Below are positions 7,548 to 15,573 of a DNA stretch of 23,774 nucleotides, in pieces. Location: positions 1-23,774 of the forward strand of contig NZ_JBFTER010000075.1 of assembly GCF_047229345.1 (NCBI RefSeq), given 5' to 3'. Origin of the DNA: Cellulomonas_A sp047229345. Its GTDB lineage: Bacteria > Actinomycetota > Actinomycetes > Actinomycetales > Cellulomonadaceae. The notes below the pieces were generated by a model, which saw only the letters and a program-made list of their open reading frames with translations, did no database searches and was not told where the DNA came from. Positions within the stretch are counted from its first letter, which is position 1. Each line of letters opens with the position of its first letter. The position numbers were made by a program, and so were the translations under genes.

Positions 7548-9379
7548 GACGCGGCGACCACCACGTCGCGCGCGATCGGGTTCGCGAGCGTCCCGGCGTA
7601 GATGAGCGAGCCCGACTGGTCGGTCAGGTCGACCATCTGCAGCGTGTTGCGGAGCTGGAGCCGGTTCAGGCACGAGTGCGCGAACCGCGGCGCGCGCAGG
7701 TCGACGCCGCTCGTGAGGCCGGGGTGGTCGGCGGCGTGCCGGTCGACGCACTCGCCGACGAGCGCCCAGAACTCGGCCTCGGGCAGCACGCCGTCCGCGT
7801 CGAGAATTGCGGCGAGGTGCCGGAAGAACCCGTCGAACACGTCGGTGAAGATCGCGAGCGCCTTCTCGTCGTCGTCGACGACCGCACGCACGCGCGCCAC
7901 GTCCGCGGGCAGCGGACGGTCGCTGAGCACGGCGATCTCCTCGCCGATGTCCTTCATGAACGCGCCGGCGACCGCGTGGCCGTCGAGCACGAGGATCAGG
8001 TTCTCCCCGTGCGGCATGAACGCGAGGTCGTGCGCGCGCAGGCAGTGCACGAGCGGACGCAGGTACGCGTGCAGGTACCGGCGGACCCACTCGTGCGGGG
8101 CGAGGCCCGACGCGCCGACGAGGGCCGTGACGAACGCGTCCCCGGCGGCGTCGCGGTGCAGCAGCGAGGCCATGGTCGCGAGGCGCTGACCCGGCTCGAC
8201 GCGCGGCACCGGGCTCTCCCGCCACAGCGCGGCGAGCATCTTGCGGTGCGCGCTCGGCTGCGCGGTGCGGTGGTAGACGTCGCCGGTGTAGCCGATCGAC
8301 ACGTGCTCGCGCAGCACCCGGAACCCGGCCTCGACGAGCGTCGGGTCGCCCGCGACGAGCTCGGCGACCCAGTCGTTGATCGCCGGGGTCGCGCGCATGT
8401 ACGCGGGGGACAGGCCGCGCAGGAACCCCATGTTCTGGATCGCGAGCGCGACCTTGACGTAGTCCCGGTCGGGGCGCGAGCGGTTGAGCAGCGTGCGGAT
8501 CGACTGCTGCGCCTGGTACTCGTCGTCGCCCTCGCCGAGCAGCACGAGGTCGCGGCGCGCGACGTCGGCCGCGAACGTGATCGCGACGCGGTGCTCCCAC
8601 TGCCACGGGTGCACGGGCAGGTAGCGGTAGTCCGCCGGGTCGAGCCCCACGGTGCGCAGGTGCGCCGCGAACCGGCCGAGCGTGGCGACGCCGAGCTCGG
8701 CGCGGTAGAACGCGTCCTCGTCGACCCCGGCGCCGAGCGCGAGGTGGCTCGACGCCCGCCGCACCGCGAGCCACACGAGCCGCACGGGCGCCGCGGCCTC
8801 GGGCGAGTACGCCGCGTGCTCCCCGACCCCGAAGCCGATGCGCCCGTTGTTCGCGACGAAGCCCGGGTGCCCCTCGGTCATCGCGCGCTCGACGGTCGCG
8901 AGGTCGGCGCCGAGCAGCTCGGCGACCGCCGGACCGCCGTGGTGCGCCTTGTACGCGGCGCTCGCGAGCGTCGACGAGAGCTCCTCGAGGTACACCGCGA
9001 GCAGCGCGTCGGGGATCTCGAGCAGCGGCTGGAGCTCCAGCACGAGGTCGAGCGCGTCGAGGGGCGCGGGCCCGCCGTCGACGTCCCGCGTCAACGACGC
9101 CTCGTCGACCGTCCAGTGCTCGAGCGCGGTGCGGCGCGCGCGGAAGCGGTAGACGACACGGCCGCCGTCGAGCGTCACGCGGTACGTCCCGCCCGCCCGG
9201 TCGGGCACGGGTGCGAGGAGGCGCTCGTGGGAGAACTCCGCGAGCGCCTTCGCGACGAGGTGGCGGTGCGCGACGGCCATCGGCTCCGGGCGCAGGTGCG
9301 CCGCGGGATCGAGGCGGTGGGTGGGTGCTGCGGCGGACGGGCTCGTCGGTGTCGGCGTGGTCGTGTCGGTGAGGGTCAT
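7544..9379 (-). CDS. desD: NIS siderophore synthetase, IucA/IucC family (desferrioxamine synthetase DesD-like)
   Basis: A 611-aa NRPS-independent siderophore synthetase, close to the normal DesD length of about 600. It adenylates a carboxylate with ATP and joins it to an amine. DesD trimerises and cyclises N-hydroxy-N-succinylcadaverine in the cytoplasm. Motifs seen: the ATP-binding GHPGFVANNGRIGFG at about 169-184, HPWQWEH at about 256, an SIRTLLNRS block in the 290s, NMGFLRGLSPAYM, HGENLIL at about 456 and the C-terminal FhuF-like domain with RNTLQMVDL. The ATG (9377-9379) overlaps the desC stop by ATGA. A Thr/Pro/Ala-rich head of about 22 residues precedes the conserved domain. Synthesis of an actual desferrioxamine rather than another cadaverine hydroxamate is inferred from the whole operon. 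Confidence 0.95.
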   Translation of the reverse strand: MTLTDTTTPTPTSPSAAAPTHRLDPAAHLRPEPMAVAHRHLVAKALAEFSHERLLAPVPDRAGGTYRVTLDGGRVVYRFRARRTALEHWTVDEASLTRDVDGGPAPLDALDLVLELQPLLEIPDALLAVYLEELSSTLASAAYKAHHGGPAVAELLGADLATVERAMTEGHPGFVANNGRIGFGVGEHAAYSPEAAAPVRLVWLAVRRASSHLALGAGVDEDAFYRAELGVATLGRFAAHLRTVGLDPADYRYLPVHPWQWEHRVAITFAADVARRDLVLLGEGDDEYQAQQSIRTLLNRSRPDRDYVKVALAIQNMGFLRGLSPAYMRATPAINDWVAELVAGDPTLVEAGFRVLREHVSIGYTGDVYHRTAQPSAHRKMLAALWRESPVPRVEPGQRLATMASLLHRDAAGDAFVTALVGASGLAPHEWVRRYLHAYLRPLVHCLRAHDLAFMPHGENLILVLDGHAVAGAFMKDIGEEIAVLSDRPLPADVARVRAVVDDDEKALAIFTDVFDGFFRHLAAILDADGVLPEAEFWALVGECVDRHAADHPGLTSGVDLRAPRFAHSCLNRLQLRNTLQMVDLTDQSGSLIYAGTLANPIARDVVVAAS

Positions 9380-10020
9380 GCGGCGCTCCGTCCGAGGGGG
9401 CTGGCGTCGAAGTCGGCGCGCGTGCACACGGCGAGGTGCGCGCGCTTGCCGGGCAGCTCGAGCTCGCGCAGCACGCGGAAGCCGGCCGCGGCGTTCTTCG
9501 CGGCGATGCGGGTGTTGGTCACGTCGGGCTCGACGACGACGCGGGTCGCCCCGAGGCGGTCGAAGCAGAAGCGCACGGTCGCGGCCATGACCGCCGACGT
9601 GAGCCCGTGCACGGGGGCGTCCCCGGGCGGCGCGACGAGCAGGTGCATGCCGAGGTCGCCGGGCTCGACCTCGGGCACGTCGGCGAGCAGCAGGCACGCG
9701 GGGTCGTAGGTCTCGACGAGGAACGTCGGGACGTCGTCGACCCGCCCGAACCACGCGTTCTGGTACGGGTCGGCCGAGACGCCCGCGAGGTAGTCCCGCA
9801 CGTCGCCCGGGGACAGGTGCGTCATCTGCCAGAACGCCGACGCCGGGTGGGCCAGCCACCCGTGCACGACGGCCGCGTCCGCCGCGGCGTCGACGCGGGC
9901 GAGGCTCAGGTGCCCGACGGGGGACGGGGGAGCGGTCCACGGGCCGCGCGCGGGTGCGGCACCGGTCGCCACGGGTGCCGTGCTCGGTGCAGCCCCGGCC
10001 GTGCTCGTCGACCCGTTCAC
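9376..10020 (-). CDS. desC: Hydroxamate-forming acyltransferase DesC-like (AlcB-type GNAT)
   Basis: A 214-aa GNAT of the AlcB/IucB group. It should acylate N-hydroxycadaverine with an acyl-CoA (succinyl- or acetyl-CoA in known DesC) to give the hydroxamate unit used by DesD. Blocks: SAFWQMTHLSPGDV, FLVETYDPA, EPGDLGMHLLVAPP, RVVVEPDVTNTRIAAKNAAAGF and ELPGKRAHLAVCTR. The low-complexity head (about 35 residues of Ser/Thr/Ala/Gly/Pro) is longer than in typical homologues; a later start cannot be excluded, but the GTG at 10018-10020 gives a GTGA overlap with desB exactly as at the neighbouring junctions. It is directly upstream of desD and overlaps it by ATGA. Confidence 0.93.
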   Translation of the reverse strand: MNGSTSTAGAAPSTAPVATGAAPARGPWTAPPSPVGHLSLARVDAAADAAVVHGWLAHPASAFWQMTHLSPGDVRDYLAGVSADPYQNAWFGRVDDVPTFLVETYDPACLLLADVPEVEPGDLGMHLLVAPPGDAPVHGLTSAVMAATVRFCFDRLGATRVVVEPDVTNTRIAAKNAAAGFRVLRELELPGKRAHLAVCTRADFDASPLGRSAA

Positions 10021-11459
10021 CGGGCGCCCGCCGCGTGCTCGACCCGGCGTGCGTCGCCCGGCACCCCGAACTCCTGGAACGCGATGCGCCGCTCGACGGG
10101 GTACACCTCGCGCCCGGTGATCGACGCGAGGATCGACGAGTTCCGCCAGGCCCCGAACCCGAGGTCCGGAGCGGTGAGGCCGTGCGTGTGCTCCTCGGCG
10201 TTCTGCACGAACACGCGCCCGTGCCCGCCGTCGACCGTGTAGTCGCGCGCGACGGCGAACCGCCCGTCGGGGTCCCAGTCGAGCCGGTCGCGCACGCCGA
10301 GCACGAACTCGGGGACCTGCGCGGCGTACCCCGTCGCGAGCACGAGCGCCGAGGTCCGCCGCTCGTGCACCTCGTCGAGCTGCGCGTGCCGCAGGCGCAG
10401 CACGTACTCGCCCGTGGCGTCGTCGCGGTCGGCGGCGAGCAGCTCGGTGTCGGTGAGCAGGGTCGTCGGCACCGGGCCGTCGAGGCTCAGCCGGTAGAGC
10501 GTGTCGTAGATCTCGTCGATCAGCGGGCCGCTGATGCCCTTGTACAGCGACCGCTGATCGCGGCCGAGCGCGCGCCGCTGCTCGTGCGGGAGCCCGTGGA
10601 AGTGGTCGGTGTACTCGGGCGAGGTCAGCTCGAGCGTGAGCTTGGTGTACTCCATCGGGAAGAACCGCGGCGAGCGCGTGACCCAGTCGAGCCGCGCGTC
10701 GCGCCCCGGGAGCGTCCCGAGCAGGTCCCGGTACACCTCCGCCGCCGACTGCCCGCTGCCGATCACCGTGACCGACGGCGCGGCGGCGAGGCGCTCGCGG
10801 TGCGGCAGGTAGTCGGCGCTGTGCACGGCGAGGCCACCCGCCGGGTCGCCCGTGCCGCCCGGGGTGCCCGAGCCGTCGGGCCCGAGGAGCCCGCGCAGCG
10901 CGGCCGGCACGACCGGCGAGGTCCCGGTGCCGAGCACGACGTGGCGCGCGCGGTAGGTCTCCTCGGTGCCGGCCGTGCTCGCGGGCCCGCCCCGCACCGC
11001 CCGGACCAGCCACAGGTCGGCGTCGTCCGGGTCGACCTCGAGCGCGACGACGCGACGGCCCCAGCGCAGCGAGTCGAGCTGCGCGGCGGCCCACCGGCAG
11101 TACGCGTCGTACTCGGCGCGCAGCGGGTAGAAGCTCTCGCGGATGTAGAACGCGTACAGCCGGCCCGTGGCCTTGAGGTAGCTGAGGAACGAGTACGGCG
11201 ACGTCGGGTCGGCCATCGTGACGAGGTCCGCGAGGAACGGGACCTGGATCGTCGCGCCGTCGATCATCATGCCGGGGTGCCAGCGGAACTCGTCGGCCGC
11301 GTCGAGGAACACCGCGTCGAGGTCGAGCGGCGCGGTCAGGCACGCGAGCCCGAGGTTGAACGGGCCGATGCCGATGCCGACGACGTCGTGCACGTGCCCA
11401 CCGCCCGCCGCGCTCGCGTTCGTCGCGCCGAGCCCACCCGTCGCCCTCGCGCCGCTCAC
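10017..11459 (-). CDS. desB: Lysine/cadaverine N-monooxygenase DesB-like
   Basis: A 480-aa class B flavin monooxygenase of the IucD/SidA/PvdA group. It N-hydroxylates the terminal amine of cadaverine (or lysine) with FAD, NADPH and O2. The FAD fingerprint is GIGIGPFNLGLA at about 28-39. The substrate region has FRWHPGMMIDGATIQVPFL and the NADPH site is IGSGQSAAEVY near 234. The ATGYAAQVPEF block near 375 and the C-terminal GLTAPDLGFGAWRNS complete the family set. Two GTG codons lie side by side at 11462 and 11459. The second is chosen because it gives the 4-nt GTGA overlap with the desA stop seen at every other junction of the operon. The head up to residue 24 is Gly/Ala-rich. The decarboxylase next door argues for cadaverine as substrate. 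Confidence 0.95.
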   Translation of the reverse strand: MSGARATGGLGATNASAAGGGHVHDVVGIGIGPFNLGLACLTAPLDLDAVFLDAADEFRWHPGMMIDGATIQVPFLADLVTMADPTSPYSFLSYLKATGRLYAFYIRESFYPLRAEYDAYCRWAAAQLDSLRWGRRVVALEVDPDDADLWLVRAVRGGPASTAGTEETYRARHVVLGTGTSPVVPAALRGLLGPDGSGTPGGTGDPAGGLAVHSADYLPHRERLAAAPSVTVIGSGQSAAEVYRDLLGTLPGRDARLDWVTRSPRFFPMEYTKLTLELTSPEYTDHFHGLPHEQRRALGRDQRSLYKGISGPLIDEIYDTLYRLSLDGPVPTTLLTDTELLAADRDDATGEYVLRLRHAQLDEVHERRTSALVLATGYAAQVPEFVLGVRDRLDWDPDGRFAVARDYTVDGGHGRVFVQNAEEHTHGLTAPDLGFGAWRNSSILASITGREVYPVERRIAFQEFGVPGDARRVEHAAGAR

Positions 11460-12982
11460 CACGCGAGCGCCCCGTCGAGGTCGCCGTCGAGCACCGCGTC
11501 GAGCTCGCGGTCCAGGCCGGTCGCGAGCTCGCGCCCGGCGTCGAGCGCCGCGGCGGCGTCGCGCACCGCACCCAGCACGCGCCGGACGTCATCGACGGTC
11601 GAGTCGGGGTTGAGCAGCGTGAGCTTGAGGCAGGCCCGGCCGTCGACGACGGTCTTCGCGACGATCGTGCGGCCCGAGTCGAACAGCGCGCGGCGCACGA
11701 GCGGGACGAGCGCGTCGGCCCGGGCGTCGGGCACGCCGGGCGGCTGGTAGCGGAACAGCACCGTGCTGAGCTGCGACCGGCCCACGAGGCGCAGGTCGGG
11801 GTCGTGCTCGACGAGGTCGTGCGCGGCGGCGGCGAGGTCGACGACCGCGTCGAACATCTCGCCGAGGCGGTCCGCGCCGAGCGCGCGGAGCGTGACCCAG
11901 AGCTTGAGCGCGTCGAACCGGCGCGTCGTCTGCAGCGACTTGTCGACCTGGTTGGGCTCGCCGCTGCCCTCGGGGTTGAGGTAGTCCGCGTACCAGGCGA
12001 CGGGCGCGAGGTCCGCACCGTGGCGCACGACGAGCGCGCTCGACGAGACGGGCTGGAAGAAGCTCTTGTGGTAGTCGACGGTCACGGACCGGGCACGCTC
12101 GATGCCGTCGAGCAGGTGCCGCCGCGTGGGCGAGACGAGCAGCCCGCACCCGTAGGCCGCGTCGACGTGCAGCCAGACCCCGGCCGCGTCGCACGCGTCC
12201 GCGATCGGGCCGAGCGGGTCGATGCAGCCCCGGTCGGTCGTGCCGGCGGTCGCGACGACGCACATGGGCACCCGCCCGGCGGCACGCGCGGCGTCGAGCG
12301 TCGCGGCGAGGACGTCGGGGCGCATCCGGCCGAGCTCGTCCGTCGCGACGCCGATCACCGCGTCGTCGCCGAGGCCGAGCAGGCGCGCGGACTTCTGCAC
12401 GCTGAAGTGGCTCGACGCGGTCGCGAGGACGACGAGCCGGTCGAGCGTCGGCGCGGTCGCGGCACCCGCCAGCTCCCCGGTGAGGACGCCCGGCCCGGCG
12501 AGCGCGTGGTCGCGGGCGATCAGCAGCGCCTGGAGGTTCGACTGCGTGCCGCCCGAGGTGAAGATGCCGTCGCCCTCGGCGAAGCCGATCCGGGCCGCCG
12601 TCCACGCGACGAGCCGGCGCTCCATGAGCGTCCCGGCGGTCGACTGGTCGTAGGTGTCGAGCGAGGCGTTGACCGCGGCGACGACCGCCTCCGCGGCAAC
12701 CGCGGGGAGCGCGACCGGGCAGTTGAGGTGCGCGGCGTAGTCGGGGTGGTGGAACCAGACGGCGTTCCGCACGAAGAGCTCGTCGACCTCGCGCAGCGCG
12801 GCGGCGGTGCCCCGGCCCGGTCCGTCGAGGTCGACGGCGTCGACGAGCGCGCCCAGCTCGTGGCGGCTCGCGCCCGAGAAGGGCTGACGGGTCTCACGGA
12901 AGCGGTCCGCGAGGCGGTCGACCGTCTCCCGCATCATCGCGGTGTAGTGGTCGGCGGTCGCGGAGGACAGCAGCTCGTGCAC
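11456..12982 (-). CDS. desA: PLP-dependent lysine decarboxylase DesA-like
   Basis: A 508-aa group II (fold type I) pyridoxal-phosphate decarboxylase, the same family as DesA, DDC and glutamate decarboxylase. It should convert lysine to cadaverine, the first step of desferrioxamine synthesis. Visible: FTSGGTQSNLQAL (phosphate binding), ASSHFSVQKSARLLGL, WLHVDAAYGCGLL with the ring-binding Asp, and VDYHKSFFQPVSSSAL with the Schiff-base Lys306 (codon 12065-12067). The GTG start at 12980-12982 has GGGAG about seven bases upstream. It is the first gene of the operon, with an untranslated leader of roughly 75 bases from the predicted start site. The product assignment (lysine rather than DOPA or glutamate) rests on the linked monooxygenase, acyltransferase and NIS synthetase. 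Confidence 0.95.
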   Translation of the reverse strand: MHELLSSATADHYTAMMRETVDRLADRFRETRQPFSGASRHELGALVDAVDLDGPGRGTAAALREVDELFVRNAVWFHHPDYAAHLNCPVALPAVAAEAVVAAVNASLDTYDQSTAGTLMERRLVAWTAARIGFAEGDGIFTSGGTQSNLQALLIARDHALAGPGVLTGELAGAATAPTLDRLVVLATASSHFSVQKSARLLGLGDDAVIGVATDELGRMRPDVLAATLDAARAAGRVPMCVVATAGTTDRGCIDPLGPIADACDAAGVWLHVDAAYGCGLLVSPTRRHLLDGIERARSVTVDYHKSFFQPVSSSALVVRHGADLAPVAWYADYLNPEGSGEPNQVDKSLQTTRRFDALKLWVTLRALGADRLGEMFDAVVDLAAAAHDLVEHDPDLRLVGRSQLSTVLFRYQPPGVPDARADALVPLVRRALFDSGRTIVAKTVVDGRACLKLTLLNPDSTVDDVRRVLGAVRDAAAALDAGRELATGLDRELDAVLDGDLDGALAW

Positions 12983-13331
12983 GCGGAGGCTCCCGGTGAG
13001 GTGAGGCGATCAAGGGCAGGTGAGGCCCTGGGGTTGGTGAGGCTCCCCTAAGTAAGGCTCGCCTAAACTAGCGCACGAACGGGTGACGTCAACCCACGCG
13101 TCCGACCGCCGGCCCGCGCGGGGGTCGGGGCGTCGTGCCGGCACCGCTCGGGTCCCCGGTCCGCGGCGCGGCACGTCCGGTGACCGACGCCGACCGGCAC
13201 GAAGGGCGACCTGACGTGCGAATTCACCTGTCCGCGACGGTCCCGGCCGATACCCTGCTCCCGCCCTGAACTCCGGCGCGCAGACCGGCACCGGGCACCG
13301 CGGACACCCCGCGCCGACCGTGAAGGCTCCC
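12983..13331. other. Divergent intergenic region between desA and the surface-protein gene
   Basis: These 349 bases hold no gene. The left part is the desA leader, including its GGGAG ribosome-binding site, and the iron-box promoter. The middle (about 13095-13210) shows nothing I can name. The right part holds a weak rightward candidate promoter, CTGTCC at 13228-13233 and TACCCT at 13251-13256 with a 17-base spacer, for the gene at 13332. The iron box lies about 265 bases from that gene, so iron control of it is not implied. Confidence 0.6.
13040..13092 (-). promoter_or_regulatory. desA operon promoter with DtxR/IdeR-type iron box
   Basis: Read on the minus strand, TTGACG (13092-13087) and TAGTTT (13070-13065) are separated by 16 bases, a good vegetative promoter. 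The 19-mer TTAGGCGAGCCTTACTTAG (13066-13048) begins inside the -10 and runs over the expected start site. It matches 14 of 19 positions of the IdeR consensus TTAGGTTAGSCTAACCTAA. On the plus strand AGGCTCCCCTAA (13040-13051) and AGGCTCGCCTAA (13055-13066) form a direct repeat 15 bases apart, suggesting two overlapping regulator sites. Iron-loaded DtxR/IdeR would block RNA polymerase here. Confidence 0.85.
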
Positions 13332-15332
13332 GTGAACGAGACCGAAGCACCCGCAGCCCTGCCGCGCCCGCTCGCCGCGCACCCCCGACCGCACCACGCC
13401 GCCCGCGTCACCGCCGCCGCGCTGCTGGCTGCGTCCCTGTGCTGGCCCGCCGGTGCGGCGCACGCGCTCGACACCCCGGCGGAGGCCCCGCTCGCCGTCG
13501 AGGCGGCTCCCGTCGAGGCGACCGCGCCGACCCCGGAGCCCGGCGACGCCACCGCGCCCACGGCGGCTCCCGAGGCCGGCGAGCCCGCCGGCACGGACCC
13601 CGAGCCGACCGACGCCGCGGAGCCCGCCGCGACGCCCGAGGTCACCCCGGCGGCTCCCACGCCGGCAGCCCCGGCACCGGACGCCGGGTCCGCCGCGGTC
13701 GCAGCCGCGGCCGCCACCGGGTCCCTCTCCGGGCGCGTGCTCGACGCCGCCGGCGCACCCCTGGCCGGCGTCCAGGTGCTCCTGAGCGGCGTGCAGCCCG
13801 GGTCCTTCCCGGTGACCGCTGCCGACGGGACCTGGACGGTCGGCGGGCTCGCCGCCGGCAGCTACCGCGTCTGGTTCCAGCGCCCCGGGCAGCCGTACCT
13901 GCTGCACTGGGACGGCACCCCGTACGGCGCGTTCGGCGAGCAGTCCTCCGTGACGCTCGCCGAGGGCGAGGCGCGCGGCGGTGTCGACATCCAGTTCAGC
14001 GACAACACGGTCACCGGCAGCGTGACCTCGGGCGGCGCACCGGTCGCCGGGGCCGCCGTCGAGCTGCGCCGCGGCCCGGGGACCGACGGGCCCGCGCGCA
14101 CGGTCACGACCGGCGCCGACGGGACCTGGACCGTCGGCTGGCTGCCGCCGGGCTCGTACAAGGTCCGCGTCGTCCCGCCGGCCGGCTCGGGGCTCGCGTC
14201 CGTGTGGTGGCAGCGCGTCGGGAACGTCTTCGGCACCGTCGACCTCACGGGCACGACGGGGACGCGCACCGGGGTCGACGTCGACCTGCCGGGGGAGTCG
14301 ACGCTCGCCGGCCGGGTCGTCGACGGCGCCGGTCAGCCGGTCGCCGGTGCCCCGGTCGCGCTGTGGGGCGAGCGCCGCCAGCCCGCCGTCGTCGCACGGA
14401 CGACGACGGGCGCCGACGGCACCTACGCCTTCGAGGGCCTCGGGGCCGGGATGTACACGGTGCAGGTCGCCCCGCCCGCCGGCTCGATGGTCGTCCCCGC
14501 CTTCCTCGGCGGCACGCTCGCGCTCCCCGGCACCCCCTGGGTGACGCTCGGCGCCCAGGAGGACGCCCGCGTGGCGGACCTCGTGCACCAGGTGGGCGGC
14601 ACGCTCGCGGGCTCCGTGGTGGCCGACAGGGAGTGGGGCGCAGCGGGTCTCGTCGTCGAGGTCGTCGCCCCCGACGAGTCGGTCGTGACGCACTTCCTCG
14701 CGCGGGAGAACGGCGACATCGACTTCTCGACCGTGACGGCGATCCCCGCGGGCACCTACCGGATCCGTGCCTCGGTCACCGGCTTCACGTACTACTGGGT
14801 GGGCGGCAACAGCTTCGCCACCGCGCAGGTGATCGAGCTGCGTGCCGGAGCCGCGGTCTCCGACCTGCGGCTCGTCCTGGACAACGCCCACCTGAGCGCG
14901 CCGCCGGCGCCGGACCCCGGGTCGCTCGGTGCCGCCGACCGCGGGCCGCTCGGCGCTCTCGCGCCGGTCGTCGCGGGCTCGACGGTCACGCTCACGGGGC
15001 TGACCCCGGGCGACCTCGTGTACGTCTGGCTCGGGTCCGCGCCCGCGGGCCTCGGGTACCACGACGTCGCGGCCGACGGCACCGTGCGCGTCACCGTCCC
15101 CGCGGGGACCGCGACCGGTACCCAGCGCCTGGTCGTCGTGGACGGGGCGGGGAACGTCCTCGGGTGGACCGACGTGACGGTCCTCGCGACGGCTCCCGCC
15201 GCGAGCCGCTCCGGTGCGCGCGGGGCCCTCGCGGCGACCGGTCTCGAGGCGGGCGAGCTCGGTGGCATCGCGCTCGCGGCCGTGCTCGTGGGCGGCGCCC
15301 TCGTGGTGCTGCGGCGCCGGTCCGCCGCCTGA
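13332..15332 (+). CDS. Secreted, sortase-anchored protein with carboxypeptidase-regulatory-like (CnaB-like) repeats
   Basis: A 666-aa cell-surface protein. A signal peptide with a twin-His/Arg n-region, hydrophobic VTAAALLAASL and the AHA|LD cleavage site comes first. An Ala/Pro/Glu/Thr-rich stalk runs to about residue 125. At least three, probably four, prealbumin-like repeats follow, each starting like GSLSGRVLDAAGAPLAGVQV and containing ADGTW or ADGTY, then GLxAGSYRV or a variant of it. A further Ig-like domain (STVTLTGLTPGDLVYVW) precedes the C-terminal sorting signal: LAATG, a hydrophobic helix and RRR. LAxTG is the motif used by class E sortases of high-GC Gram-positives. Of two GTG codons, 13332 is chosen because GAAGG lies five bases upstream, while 13320 has none. 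The role is likely structural or adhesive; no enzymatic domain is seen. Confidence 0.88.
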   Translation: MNETEAPAALPRPLAAHPRPHHAARVTAAALLAASLCWPAGAAHALDTPAEAPLAVEAAPVEATAPTPEPGDATAPTAAPEAGEPAGTDPEPTDAAEPAATPEVTPAAPTPAAPAPDAGSAAVAAAAATGSLSGRVLDAAGAPLAGVQVLLSGVQPGSFPVTAADGTWTVGGLAAGSYRVWFQRPGQPYLLHWDGTPYGAFGEQSSVTLAEGEARGGVDIQFSDNTVTGSVTSGGAPVAGAAVELRRGPGTDGPARTVTTGADGTWTVGWLPPGSYKVRVVPPAGSGLASVWWQRVGNVFGTVDLTGTTGTRTGVDVDLPGESTLAGRVVDGAGQPVAGAPVALWGERRQPAVVARTTTGADGTYAFEGLGAGMYTVQVAPPAGSMVVPAFLGGTLALPGTPWVTLGAQEDARVADLVHQVGGTLAGSVVADREWGAAGLVVEVVAPDESVVTHFLARENGDIDFSTVTAIPAGTYRIRASVTGFTYYWVGGNSFATAQVIELRAGAAVSDLRLVLDNAHLSAPPAPDPGSLGAADRGPLGALAPVVAGSTVTLTGLTPGDLVYVWLGSAPAGLGYHDVAADGTVRVTVPAGTATGTQRLVVVDGAGNVLGWTDVTVLATAPAASRSGARGALAATGLEAGELGGIALAAVLVGGALVVLRRRSAA

Positions 15333-15364
15333 CCCACCTCCGGCCCACCGGCCGGACCGATTCG

Positions 15365-15401
15365 CCCGGAGCCCCCGTCCCGCGTGGACGGGGGCTCCGG
15401 G
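15365..15401 (+). terminator. Strong hairpin terminator after the surface-protein gene
   Basis: A perfect 16-bp stem: CCCGGAGCCCCCGTCC at 15365-15380 pairs with its complement at 15386-15401 around a CGCGT loop, 32 bases after the stop codon. There is no T-run, as usual in high-GC actinobacteria. It isolates this gene from the cyclase downstream. Confidence 0.88.
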
Positions 15402-15573
15402 CGTCGTGCGTCGTGGAGGAGGGCCGAGGCGCGGGCGGACCGTCCCGCGCTGCGGATGTCGGTGGTCCCTGTGATCCTGTCGACGGTCCGGTGCGCGCGT
15501 CGAGTGCTCAGAACGTCGTGGTCGTGCCGATGGGTGGGGCGTCAGGAAAGGTCGTCCGAGCGGAGGGACGCAC

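Noticed and set aside
5202..9709. Long plus-strand open frames (799 and 677 codons) opposite the amidase and desD
   Set aside because: They are antisense shadows of genes with intact catalytic motifs. No ribosome-binding site or recognisable domain supports them.
13320..13334. GTG at 13320 as the start of the surface protein
   Set aside because: It has no Shine-Dalgarno, whereas the GTG at 13332 has GAAGG five bases upstream and still leaves a complete signal peptide.
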